From an uncultured Treponema sp. (GTDB lineage Bacteria > Spirochaetota > Spirochaetia > Treponematales > Treponemataceae): a stretch of 5,655 bases of DNA. The DNA lies in NCBI GenBank assembly GCA_937891125.1, contig CALAEZ010000087.1, forward strand, positions 1 to 5,655, in the 5' to 3' direction. Positions 1-5,407 of the stretch are shown one piece after another. The stretch's first letter is position 1; every line of letters starts with the position of its first letter. The notes under the pieces are model-generated. The model was given only the letters and a program-made list of their open reading frames with translations. It searched no databases and was not told where the DNA came from. The position numbers and the translations under genes are program-made.

Positions 1-464
1 GGTCCTGCCACGGCGCGAAGCCGGTTCACGTCTCCGCCCTCCTGATCAATCGCAAGAAATGGAGGAATCTCGCCGTTCTTATAGCACCAGTCGCGGATTG
101 AATCCGTAAAGCGCATGATTCCCCGCGCGGAATCCGCAAGATTATAGCTGAAGAACAGATATCCACCGGGAATGAATTTCTTTTCAACGGGAACAAAGGT
201 CGTGTCGCCCTCAATGTTTTCTATGAACATCTGGCACACCTTCTCGTGCACAGACGCATTCCTTACATATCTTGCAAGCGCCTCATTTCTAAGGCGCTCC
301 TCCTGATGAAGTTCCTCATACAAGGATTGGTACGCGCTCCGCTCTTTTTTTTCTTTTTTGTCCTGCACGGAATCCTTTATGCGCCCACAGGAAGAAAGCA
401 ACGCCATGCACAGCGCCGCAAAAAGCACGGCACACAGCCCTGCAATTAACGTATTTTTTTTCAT
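1..464 (-). CDS. Glycoside hydrolase family 3 lipoprotein (NagZ-like), N-terminal part, cut by window edge
   Basis: Reading leftward from the ATG at 464-462, the frame stays open for 154 codons to the window edge. Residues 1-26 form a lipoprotein signal peptide: two Lys after Met, a hydrophobic stretch, then a lipobox L-S-S-C with the lipidated Cys at 26. A charged Lys/Glu-rich linker follows (about 35-62). The start of a GH3 catalytic barrel follows: SVHEKVCQMF near 71-80 matches the family's 'EKIGQM' opening, PGGYLFF is near 99-105, and the hallmark AIDQEGG is at 138-144. The family includes beta-N-acetylhexosaminidases such as NagZ, which act in peptidoglycan recycling or glycan breakdown; here the enzyme should be membrane-anchored outside the cytoplasm. 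The residue after QEGG is Asp, where E. coli NagZ has Arg. The catalytic Asp nucleophile lies beyond the edge, so activity and exact substrate cannot be judged. It is transcribed divergently from the thioesterase. The GH3 assignment is fairly sure, the substrate is not. Confidence 0.85.
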   Translation of the reverse strand, partial: MKKNTLIAGLCAVLFAALCMALLSSCGRIKDSVQDKKEKKERSAYQSLYEELHQEERLRNEALARYVRNASVHEKVCQMFIENIEGDTTFVPVEKKFIPGGYLFFSYNLADSARGIMRFTDSIRDWCYKNGEIPPFLAIDQEGGDVNRLRAVAG

Positions 465-470
465 GCTTCT

Positions 471-499
471 ATCATAGCGGATTTTGCAGATATGAGCAA
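471..499 (-). promoter_or_regulatory. Predicted promoter of the GH3 lipoprotein gene, leaderless layout
   Basis: Read on the minus strand, TATGAT (476-471) is a 5/6 match to the -10 consensus. TTGCTC (499-494) is a weak -35 (3/6), with a 17-base spacer between them. The -10 ends 6 bases before the ATG at 464, so transcription would start at or next to the A of the start codon. No convincing SD sequence lies upstream of the ATG. Predicted from spacing and consensus only. Confidence 0.5.
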
Positions 500-507
500 A
501 GGAACTC

Positions 508-536
508 TCGCCAAAGCCTGCTCTTTTTGTCATAAT
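508..536 (+). promoter_or_regulatory. Predicted promoter of the thioesterase gene, leaderless layout
   Basis: TCGCCA (508-513, 4/6 to the -35 consensus) and CATAAT (531-536, 5/6 to the -10) are separated by 17 bases. The -10 ends 6 bases before the ATG at 543. This supports 543 as the start and rejects the upstream in-frame ATG at 492, which would lie before the promoter. The -35 sits back to back with that of the divergent GH3 gene. A short inverted repeat GAGCA (494-498) / TGCTC (519-523) is centred between the two and could be an operator, but at 5 bp it may be chance. Confidence 0.5.
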
Positions 537-542
537 GAACGC

Positions 543-947
543 ATGAAACACACGACGGAAATAATCGTCCGCTCCTATGAGTGCGACTCCTATAATCACG
601 TGAACAACGCGGTATACCTGAATTATCTTGAGCATGCGAGAATGGATTTTTTGCATGCGGCAGGCTTTGACTACAAGGGAATTGTTGCGGCAGGCTTCAG
701 CCTGTACGTTACCCACATCGACATCCACTACAAAGGCTCGGCATTTTTGGACGACAGGCTTTTTATAGAGACGTACCCAAGCAAGCTCAAGCACGTCATG
801 GGCGAATTCTCGCAGAAAATAACAAAAGAGGACGGAACGGTCTGCGCAGAGGCGACCGTAACGTGGGCAAGCGTAACCTCTACCGGTCGCCCGGCAAAAA
901 TACCGGACGAATTCATGGTGGACGGTCTTAAGCCGGAAGAAAACTGA
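543..947 (+). CDS. Acyl-CoA thioesterase, hotdog fold (4HBT/YbgC-like)
   Basis: This 134-residue protein has the typical length of single-domain 4HBT thioesterases, which hydrolyse acyl-CoA or acyl-ACP thioesters in the cytoplasm as homotetramers. The N-terminal stretch YECDSYNHVNNAVYLNYLEH (12-31) is the family signature. Asp15 occupies the place of the catalytic Asp, followed by H19, the NN pair and the start of the long hotdog helix (YLNYLEHARMDFL). The strands that follow (FSLYVTHIDIHYKGSAFLDDRLFIET, then the Cys-Ala-Glu-Ala stretch and VTWASV) fit the beta sheet of the fold. The in-frame ATG at 492 would add 17 residues with no family counterpart and lies upstream of the predicted promoter, so I chose 543. 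No clear SD is present. Its stop is 4 bases from the stop of the convergent mrp gene. The physiological substrate cannot be read from sequence; fatty acyl-CoA or a branched/aromatic acyl-CoA are both possible. Confidence 0.88.
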   Translation: MKHTTEIIVRSYECDSYNHVNNAVYLNYLEHARMDFLHAAGFDYKGIVAAGFSLYVTHIDIHYKGSAFLDDRLFIETYPSKLKHVMGEFSQKITKEDGTVCAEATVTWASVTSTGRPAKIPDEFMVDGLKPEEN

Positions 948-951
948 GATA

Positions 952-1779
952 CTATTTCAAAAGCTTTTCTATCGTCTCGCTCGCCTTGTCAAGGTAGTCC
1001 ACGTTAAGGCTTTCAACGTCTCCTGCATCAACGGCGGCCGACGTTGCTTCCTCCATCGGAATCTTTGCAAGAACCGGAAGCTTGAATGCCTCGGCAATTT
1101 TTTCAATATTGCTCTTTCCGAATACGGTAATGGCTTTTCCGCAGTCCGGGCATTTTACATAGCTCATGTTCTCAACAAGCCCCAGAATCGGAATGTTCAT
1201 CATCTCTGCCATCTTAACGGCCTTCTCAACAATCACGCGCACCAACTGCTGCGGCGAAGAGACGACTATGATTCCGTCAACAGGAAGCGACTGGAACACC
1301 GTAAGCGGAACGTCGCCAGTTCCCGGTGGCATATCCACGAACATAAAATCAACGTCCTTCCAGTTCACGTCCGTCCAGAACTGCTTTACCGCGCCCGCAA
1401 TGACAGGACCGCGCCAAATGACTGGGTCATTCTCGTTCTCAAGCAAAAAGTTCATGCTCATAAGCTGAATGCCGCTTTTTGTTTCGACCGGGTAGATAGT
1501 GCCGCTTTTGTCGCCAAGTGCCTTTTCGCTTCCAAGCCCGAAACTTGTCGGAATTGAAGGACCGGTAATGTCTGCATCTAAAACTGCGGTGCGCTTTCCT
1601 GCCTTGGAAAATGCGGAGGCAAGCAGGCTGGTGACAAGCGACTTACCGACGCCGCCTTTTCCGCTTACAACTCCTATTACCTTTTTAACGCAGCTACCTT
1701 CCTTTAGCTGTGCACGCAAGTCCTTTGATTTACAGTTTGAACTGCAAGTAGAGCAGTTGTGTGTACAAGAATCTGCCAT
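952..1779 (-). CDS. mrp: Mrp/NBP35-family P-loop ATPase, Fe-S cluster carrier
   Basis: Members of this family bind and transfer [4Fe-4S] clusters to apoproteins in the cytoplasm, usually as homodimers, with ATP binding or hydrolysis driving the cycle. With the start at 1779 the protein has 275 residues. It shows the deviant Walker A SGKGGVGKS (39-47) with its signature Lys41, a second motif VLDADITGPSIP (66-77), the switch motif VDMPPGTGD (148-156), and the bridging-cluster motif CPDC (210-213) after ENMSYVK. The N-terminus carries four cysteines spaced CX3CX2CX3C (C5, C9, C12, C16), recalling the extra N-terminal cluster site of eukaryotic NBP35 rather than the DUF59 domain of many bacterial Mrp proteins. 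I chose 1779 over the in-frame ATG at 1797 because a GAGGT SD sequence lies 9 bases upstream of it and the Cys motif then begins near the N-terminus. It lies downstream of the oxidoreductase on the same strand, separated by a repeat-like element. Confidence 0.92.
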   Translation of the reverse strand: MADSCTHNCSTCSSNCKSKDLRAQLKEGSCVKKVIGVVSGKGGVGKSLVTSLLASAFSKAGKRTAVLDADITGPSIPTSFGLGSEKALGDKSGTIYPVETKSGIQLMSMNFLLENENDPVIWRGPVIAGAVKQFWTDVNWKDVDFMFVDMPPGTGDVPLTVFQSLPVDGIIVVSSPQQLVRVIVEKAVKMAEMMNIPILGLVENMSYVKCPDCGKAITVFGKSNIEKIAEAFKLPVLAKIPMEEATSAAVDAGDVESLNVDYLDKASETIEKLLK

Positions 1780-1788
1780 TTTTATAGT

Positions 1789-1793
1789 ACCTC
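1789..1793 (-). promoter_or_regulatory. SD ribosome binding site that decides the mrp start
   Basis: On the minus strand GAGGT (1793-1789) lies 9 bases before the ATG at 1779-1777, a normal SD spacing. It falls inside the reading frame if the upstream ATG at 1797 were used, which argues for 1779. A loose -10-like TATCTT (1806-1801) would place transcription start just upstream of this site and give a very short leader. I see no good -35 for it. mrp is the only gene start in the window with a convincing SD. Confidence 0.6.
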
Positions 1794-1875
1794 GCATGTA
1801 AAGATAGCGATTTATGCGCGTTTCGGCTACAAGAAGCGGAAAGTTCTTTTGTCTGGGTGGGGCATTGCAAATTCG

Positions 1876-1894
1876 TAAAAAGGGCGTTCCCGCC
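1876..1894 (-). terminator. Possible weak terminator downstream of the oxidoreductase gene
   Basis: On the minus strand a short hairpin GGCG-GGAA-CGCC (1894-1883), with a GNRA-type loop, is followed by C and then five T (1881-1877). The stem is only 4 bp. A competing hairpin, CCGCC-TTTA-GGCGG (1903-1890), overlaps it. It sits about 90 bases after the oxidoreductase stop and before mrp, so it could separate the two units. It is weak and part of a repeat-like element, so it may have another role. Confidence 0.3.
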
Positions 1895-1976
1895 TAAAGG
1901 CGGTCGGTGCTTCCAGGCTCCCCTACGGTCGGTGCGCACAGCGCACGCGCTTCGCGCCCTTCCAGCGCCTAACGCG
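1880..1976. repeat. GC-rich intergenic element with internal repeats and hairpins (repeat or MITE-like candidate)
   Basis: This stretch is much richer in GC and in symmetry than the flanking DNA. It contains a 10-bp direct repeat, CGGTCGGTGC, at 1901-1910 and 1926-1935. Shorter repeats are CGCCTAA (1891-1897, 1966-1972) and TTCCAG (1911-1916, 1960-1965). Hairpins are CCGCC-TAAA-GGCGG (1890-1903), GTGCGC-ACA-GCGCAC (1932-1946) and CGCG-CTT-CGCG (1946-1956). The 7-bp AAGGGCG (1880-1886) and its complement CGCCCTT (1955-1961) bracket most of it. It begins almost directly after the oxidoreductase stop codon. It resembles dispersed palindromic intergenic repeats of bacteria, but only one copy lies in this window, so the repeat status is inferred. 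The rest of the gap (1780-1879) is mrp upstream sequence in which I see no gene. Confidence 0.45.
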
Positions 1977-1979
1977 TGG

Positions 1980-3053
1980 CTATTTTTTCAGCTCCGCCTT
2001 GATTTTTTCAAGCACGGCAAGGTCTTCTATGGCGACCGAAAGCGGGCTTTTTAAGCTGGCTTTGCCGTCTAAAAAATCGACTGCGTTCTGTGTCATGTTT
2101 GAAAAATAGCCGGTCTTGCGCGGAAGGCGCACGCTTTTGTCGCGGGCAAGCGAATAAAAGCCCGTGTAGAGCTTGCTTTCCTTTCGCTGGTAGAACTTTG
2201 CATAGCCGTTTCCAATGCAGATTCTGCCGGTCGTGCCGAGAATGTCCACGCCGAACGCAAAAAAACGGCTCCGCCCGCTCATAGAGATGTCGACAGCCGG
2301 GCACGCGCTTGTTGTGTAATGCGCCGAAAAATTGCGCACATCGCCCTTGTCGTCTTTCCATACGCCGGTAAGCGTTGGATGGGTAAGCTGGGCATTTTCC
2401 GCACTGTCGCCAAGCAAAAAACGCACGATGTCAACTAAATGCGTGCCGTCGTGTAAAAGGCTGTAGCTTCCGGTTTTTTCTTCCTGCGCGCTGTACACAC
2501 GCAGGCTCGAAAAAAGCTCGGCGCGGATGCTTTGAATGTCGCCGATTTTCTGCATGTACTCGCGCGCCATTCGGTAGTCTGTTGCAAAACGCCGCTCGTG
2601 GTTTACCATGACCGGCACGCCGCATTCATCTGCCGCCCGCGCAATCTCTTCAGCTTCGGCGCTGTTCAAGGCAACCGGCTTTTCCAGAATGACCAGGCGC
2701 GGCTTTGCCCGGATTGCGGCAAGCGTCTCAGCCTTGTGCGCGTCTTCGTTCACCGCCACCACAATGAGGTCGGGCACATTTTCCCGCCGGCGAAGTTCCG
2801 CGTACATATCCGCGCTGTCGGTGAATGTGGCAACCGGCGTATGCTGTTTTTTGCTGACGTAGCGCTGCCAGCTTGCAAGGCGCTCGGTGTCTGTGTCGCA
2901 GCCGGCAACAATGCGTACGCGCGGGTTTGCAAGCAGCGCCATCGTGTGCGAGGCAGGCTGCTCGCGCTTTTTGTCAAAGCCTAAGCTAAAGCCGATTCTG
3001 CCGGTTCCGACAAGGGCTGCGGTATAGCAGGTGCGGGAAGAGTGTTCTGTCAT
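1980..3053 (-). CDS. Gfo/Idh/MocA-family NAD(P)-dependent oxidoreductase
   Basis: At 357 residues it has the usual family length. These enzymes oxidise or reduce sugars, inositols and related polyols with a nicotinamide cofactor. The N-terminal Rossmann fold shows GTGRIG (16-21) after the strand TAALV, and a second strand ends in AGCDTD (50-55), where the acidic residue favours NAD. The family EKP motif is at 124-126 in VILEKPVA, with Lys125 the usual catalytic lysine, followed by VPVMVNHERRF (146-156). The C-terminal domain has HDGTHLVDIVRFLLG (201-215), matching the family's active-site His and Asp pattern, in which H205 and D208 are the likely key residues. The start overlaps the stop of the upstream DUF5312-like gene by one base (TAATG) and lacks a clear SD, so translation is probably coupled. 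The substrate cannot be told from sequence. A few Gfo/Idh members act on nucleotide sugars or cell-wall sugars, but nothing here selects that. Confidence 0.88.
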   Translation of the reverse strand: MTEHSSRTCYTAALVGTGRIGFSLGFDKKREQPASHTMALLANPRVRIVAGCDTDTERLASWQRYVSKKQHTPVATFTDSADMYAELRRRENVPDLIVVAVNEDAHKAETLAAIRAKPRLVILEKPVALNSAEAEEIARAADECGVPVMVNHERRFATDYRMAREYMQKIGDIQSIRAELFSSLRVYSAQEEKTGSYSLLHDGTHLVDIVRFLLGDSAENAQLTHPTLTGVWKDDKGDVRNFSAHYTTSACPAVDISMSGRSRFFAFGVDILGTTGRICIGNGYAKFYQRKESKLYTGFYSLARDKSVRLPRKTGYFSNMTQNAVDFLDGKASLKSPLSVAIEDLAVLEKIKAELKK

Positions 3054-4612
3054 TACTGGTTCTGACCGCCGCCGAGGTAATTTTGTAAGAGCGTTACTAA
3101 CAGGTAAATCTTTTTGTAGACTTCGACCCCCAGCTCCTGGAGCGGATGTTCAGCAAAGCGGTCAAGCTCCTTCCAGTTTGTAATCATCTCTGGATTCTTT
3201 TTCTGGTAATCTTCGAGCAGCATTTTTACGTTCTTGGCAAACGTTACTAAATCGCGTGCAGAAGCGGCGATGTAATCCTTTGCTTCGTCATTTGCATCGC
3301 CTAGAACGGTTCTGACAATGCCAGCAGATTCCTTGTCACGCTCGGTGCGTGGTAACAGCGTCTTAAGCTTTATACCAATTGCGCCGTCTTCTGCCATGCG
3401 CTCGTCAAAGGCGGTAATCTTATCAGAAGCGGCTAACAGCTCATGGAAGGCATCACTCATCTGCTGTGAAAGTGGGTTTGTCGTCCACTGACCGCGGATA
3501 AGCACCAGGTCGGCGTATTCACGCACATCGCGCTTTACGTATTCGACTAAGAATGCTTTCAGGTAGTTAAGCGGAGCTGCATATTCGTAGGCGCCGAGGT
3601 TTTTCTTTTCAAAGACGGCGCTGTTTTGTTCGGTGTAGCCCTTGAGTGCAACAATGGTGCTGGTGTTGAAAATCTGTGAAAGTAAGCTGTCTATTTTTGA
3701 GTGCTTCTGGTCTGCTTCCAGCTTTTTTACGGCATCAAGCGCTTCTTTTTCAATTTTGTCGATGTAGGACTCAACAATCTGCTCGCGCTTTTCTTCAATC
3801 TGCGTCCGGTAGAACGGATCTTTTGTCGTGAGCTTAAGTATCATGTCAAAGACGCCTGAGGCTTGCAGTGAGCGCAAGCGGGCGACGATTTTACCCCACA
3901 GCACTGGCTTTACCGGCTCTACGCCACGAACAGCCTTAAACATCTGCATCATGTCTGTCCAGTCGGCATCGAGCGGGAGCCCTGCAATTACCGAAACAAA
4001 GTCCTTTAGGTCTTCGGCAACGTACGAAGCATCGATGGCGTCAAACTTTGGCGTGCGGCTAAATTCCTGCTCATGAATGGAAGAGTCAAATTTTTTGAGC
4101 ATGAAGTAAAAATCGTACAGACAGAACGTTTTGAACGCAATTGTTTTTGAATAGAGCGTATCAATCGCCGTAATCTTCATGCTGTCAAATTCGCTGTTAA
4201 AAAGGTCTAAATCCTGCTTGATTTTCGCCTTTACTTCTTTTGGCGACATGTGCGTTGCCATCGCCTTTATTGATTCTGCCGTTAACTCTTCTGCAAGCGC
4301 GCGCTGCTGCTCGGAAAGCGAATATTCGACAACGATGTTCTTGAGCTGATTCGGGTTTTCCTGATTCTGGAACCATAGCTGGCAGGGGCCGATAGCCTTG
4401 TAAATTTCAAAAAAGAATTTACCGAAAGACGGTAAAATCTGGTCAGAGTTGATTTTGTAAAACTTGTACTTTGAGTGTGCGAGATTTTTTGCAATAGCTT
4501 TGAGCTGGCGTTTTTTCGCAGCTTCTGGATCGTTTCCACCAAAAAGAGAGCTGAACAGCTTGTCAAAAAAAGAGCCGCCGCCTGATGATTTGCCTGATGA
4601 ATTCTTTGCCAT
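3053..4612 (-). CDS. DUF5312-like spirochaetal protein of unknown function
   Basis: The protein has 519 residues, no signal peptide and no membrane segment, so it is probably cytoplasmic. It starts with a flexible Ser/Gly/Lys stretch (1-13), then a short amphipathic segment SFFDKLFSSLFGG (14-26) that could bind a partner or a membrane surface. The rest is mostly helical and rich in Lys, Glu, Asp and aromatic residues. About 272-318 is strongly charged and could form a coiled coil. The C-terminus ends in a Gly-rich tail after a hydrophobic helix, IYLLVTLLQNYL (502-513). From memory it resembles the DUF5312 family known from treponemes; I recognise no catalytic motif. The only early ATG is at 4612, which sits exactly 6 bases after a strong -10. 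Its stop overlaps the start of the oxidoreductase, making it the first gene of at least a two-gene operon. It is divergent from deoD. The gene itself is certain, the function is unknown. Confidence 0.85.
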   Translation of the reverse strand: MAKNSSGKSSGGGSFFDKLFSSLFGGNDPEAAKKRQLKAIAKNLAHSKYKFYKINSDQILPSFGKFFFEIYKAIGPCQLWFQNQENPNQLKNIVVEYSLSEQQRALAEELTAESIKAMATHMSPKEVKAKIKQDLDLFNSEFDSMKITAIDTLYSKTIAFKTFCLYDFYFMLKKFDSSIHEQEFSRTPKFDAIDASYVAEDLKDFVSVIAGLPLDADWTDMMQMFKAVRGVEPVKPVLWGKIVARLRSLQASGVFDMILKLTTKDPFYRTQIEEKREQIVESYIDKIEKEALDAVKKLEADQKHSKIDSLLSQIFNTSTIVALKGYTEQNSAVFEKKNLGAYEYAAPLNYLKAFLVEYVKRDVREYADLVLIRGQWTTNPLSQQMSDAFHELLAASDKITAFDERMAEDGAIGIKLKTLLPRTERDKESAGIVRTVLGDANDEAKDYIAASARDLVTFAKNVKMLLEDYQKKNPEMITNWKELDRFAEHPLQELGVEVYKKIYLLVTLLQNYLGGGQNQ

Positions 4613-4618
4613 GGCTCA

Positions 4619-4647
4619 AATATAGCGAAATGCACGTTTTATTTCAA
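4619..4647 (-). promoter_or_regulatory. Strong predicted promoter of the DUF5312-like/oxidoreductase operon, leaderless layout
   Basis: On the minus strand TTGAAA (4647-4642, 5/6 to the -35 consensus) and TATATT (4624-4619, 5/6 to the -10) are separated by exactly 17 bases. The -10 ends 6 bases before the ATG at 4612, predicting transcription from the start codon itself. This is the best-matching promoter in the window. Its -35 directly abuts the first copy of the 11-bp direct repeat upstream of deoD. Confidence 0.65.
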
Positions 4648-4677
4648 TAAAAACATGCAGTAAGTGTAAAAACATGC
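4648..4677. repeat. 11-bp tandem direct repeat in the divergent deoD promoter region (operator candidate)
   Basis: TAAAAACATGC occurs twice without mismatch, at 4648-4658 and 4667-4677, a 19-base period close to two helical turns. The second copy ends immediately before the deoD -10 and the first abuts the -35 of the divergent promoter. Two same-side half-sites in this position suggest a regulator that binds in tandem, able to affect one or both promoters. No such regulator is encoded in the window. Confidence 0.5.
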
Positions 4678-4683
4678 TATACT
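4678..4683 (+). promoter_or_regulatory. Predicted -10 element of deoD, leaderless layout
   Basis: TATACT (5/6 to consensus) ends 6 bases before the deoD ATG at 4690, predicting a leaderless transcript. The expected -35 position, about 4655-4660, reads ATGCAG and does not resemble TTGACA. The promoter may therefore need an activator, plausibly at the adjacent direct repeats. It also argues against the in-frame GTG at 4684 as start. Confidence 0.5.
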
Positions 4684-4689
4684 GTGCGC

Positions 4690-5397
4690 ATGAGTACACA
4701 TATCAACGCGCCAGAGGGCGCAATCGCGCCGGCAGTGCTGCTGCCGGGAGACCCCTTGCGGGCTAAGTTTATTGCAGAAAATTTCCTGGAAAATGCCAAA
4801 TGCTACAACGAAGTGCGCGGCATGTATGGCTTTACCGGCACATACAAGGGCGTACCGGTGAGCGTGCAGGGAACAGGCATGGGACAGCCGTCGCTTTCCA
4901 TTTACGTGACGGAGCTTTTTAAGTTCTACAACGTGCAGACAGCAATCCGCGTCGGCACCTGCGGCGGCGTGACCGACAAGGTGCAGCTGCGCGACACGAT
5001 TATCGTAAACAGCGCCTGCTCAGACTCCTGCCTCTTAAACCAGCGCTTCGGCAATCTGCACTATGCGCCGACGTCAAGCTTTGAGCTTGTGCGTGCGGCA
5101 GACAGAATTGCAAGCGAGATGGGCATTCGCTATGCTGTCGGCTCCGTTACATCAAGCGACTTTTTCTACGACAAGAATGAAAACTGGAAGAAGTGGGCAG
5201 AATACGGCGTACTCGGCATCGAGATGGAAAGCGCCGAGCTTTTAACGCTTGCCGCTGAATACAAACGCCGCGCCATGGCAATCATGACGGTAAGCGACCA
5301 CATTCTGCTAGGCGGCGCGACAACTGCAGAAGAGCGCCAGACAACCTTCACCAACATGATGAAGCTTGCGCTTGAAACCATCGTAGCTACAAAATAA
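4690..5397 (+). CDS. deoD: Purine nucleoside phosphorylase, DeoD type
   Basis: DeoD reversibly cleaves purine (deoxy)ribonucleosides with phosphate to the free base and (deoxy)ribose-1-phosphate in the cytoplasm, feeding purine salvage; the family is hexameric. With the start at 4690 it has 235 residues, standard for the family. The conserved opening STHINAPEG (2-10) matches the E. coli start, with His4 reaching the neighbouring subunit's site. The phosphate-binding residues are present: Gly20 and Arg24 in LLPGDPLRAK, Arg43 in NEVRGM, and Arg87 with Thr90 in RVGTCGG. The nucleoside pocket shows GIEMESAE (176-183), including E178, M179 and E180. The catalytic pair is Asp203 in TVSDH and Arg216 in TTAEERQTTF. 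An in-frame GTG at 4684 would only add two residues and falls between the -10 and the ATG. It is divergent from the DUF5312-like operon, and a lipoprotein gene follows 10 bases after its stop. Confidence 0.97.
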   Translation: MSTHINAPEGAIAPAVLLPGDPLRAKFIAENFLENAKCYNEVRGMYGFTGTYKGVPVSVQGTGMGQPSLSIYVTELFKFYNVQTAIRVGTCGGVTDKVQLRDTIIVNSACSDSCLLNQRFGNLHYAPTSSFELVRAADRIASEMGIRYAVGSVTSSDFFYDKNENWKKWAEYGVLGIEMESAELLTLAAEYKRRAMAIMTVSDHILLGGATTAEERQTTFTNMMKLALETIVATK

Positions 5398-5407
5398 AGA
5401 ATGCGCC

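Noticed and set aside
246..449. Plus-strand open frame of 67 codons
   Set aside because: It is wholly antisense to the GH3 lipoprotein gene, whose signal peptide and QEGG motif are convincing.
492..542. Upstream ATG extending the thioesterase by 17 residues
   Set aside because: The extension has no counterpart in the family, and the predicted promoter lies inside it.
959..968. AAAAGCTTTT perfect palindrome at the convergent ends of the thioesterase and mrp genes, as a possible bidirectional terminator
   Set aside because: It has no loop, is AT-rich and encodes the last residues of Mrp, so it is unlikely to form a stable terminator hairpin.
1857..2054. Plus-strand open frame of 65 codons across the GC-rich element
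   Set aside because: Its codons come from the repeat-like element and the antisense of the oxidoreductase C-terminus. It has no SD or domain-like features, so I read it as a by-product of the element.
2532..2984. Plus-strand open frame of 150 codons
   Set aside because: It is antisense to the well-supported oxidoreductase and has no recognisable motif. Long antisense frames are common in codon-biased, GC-richer genes.
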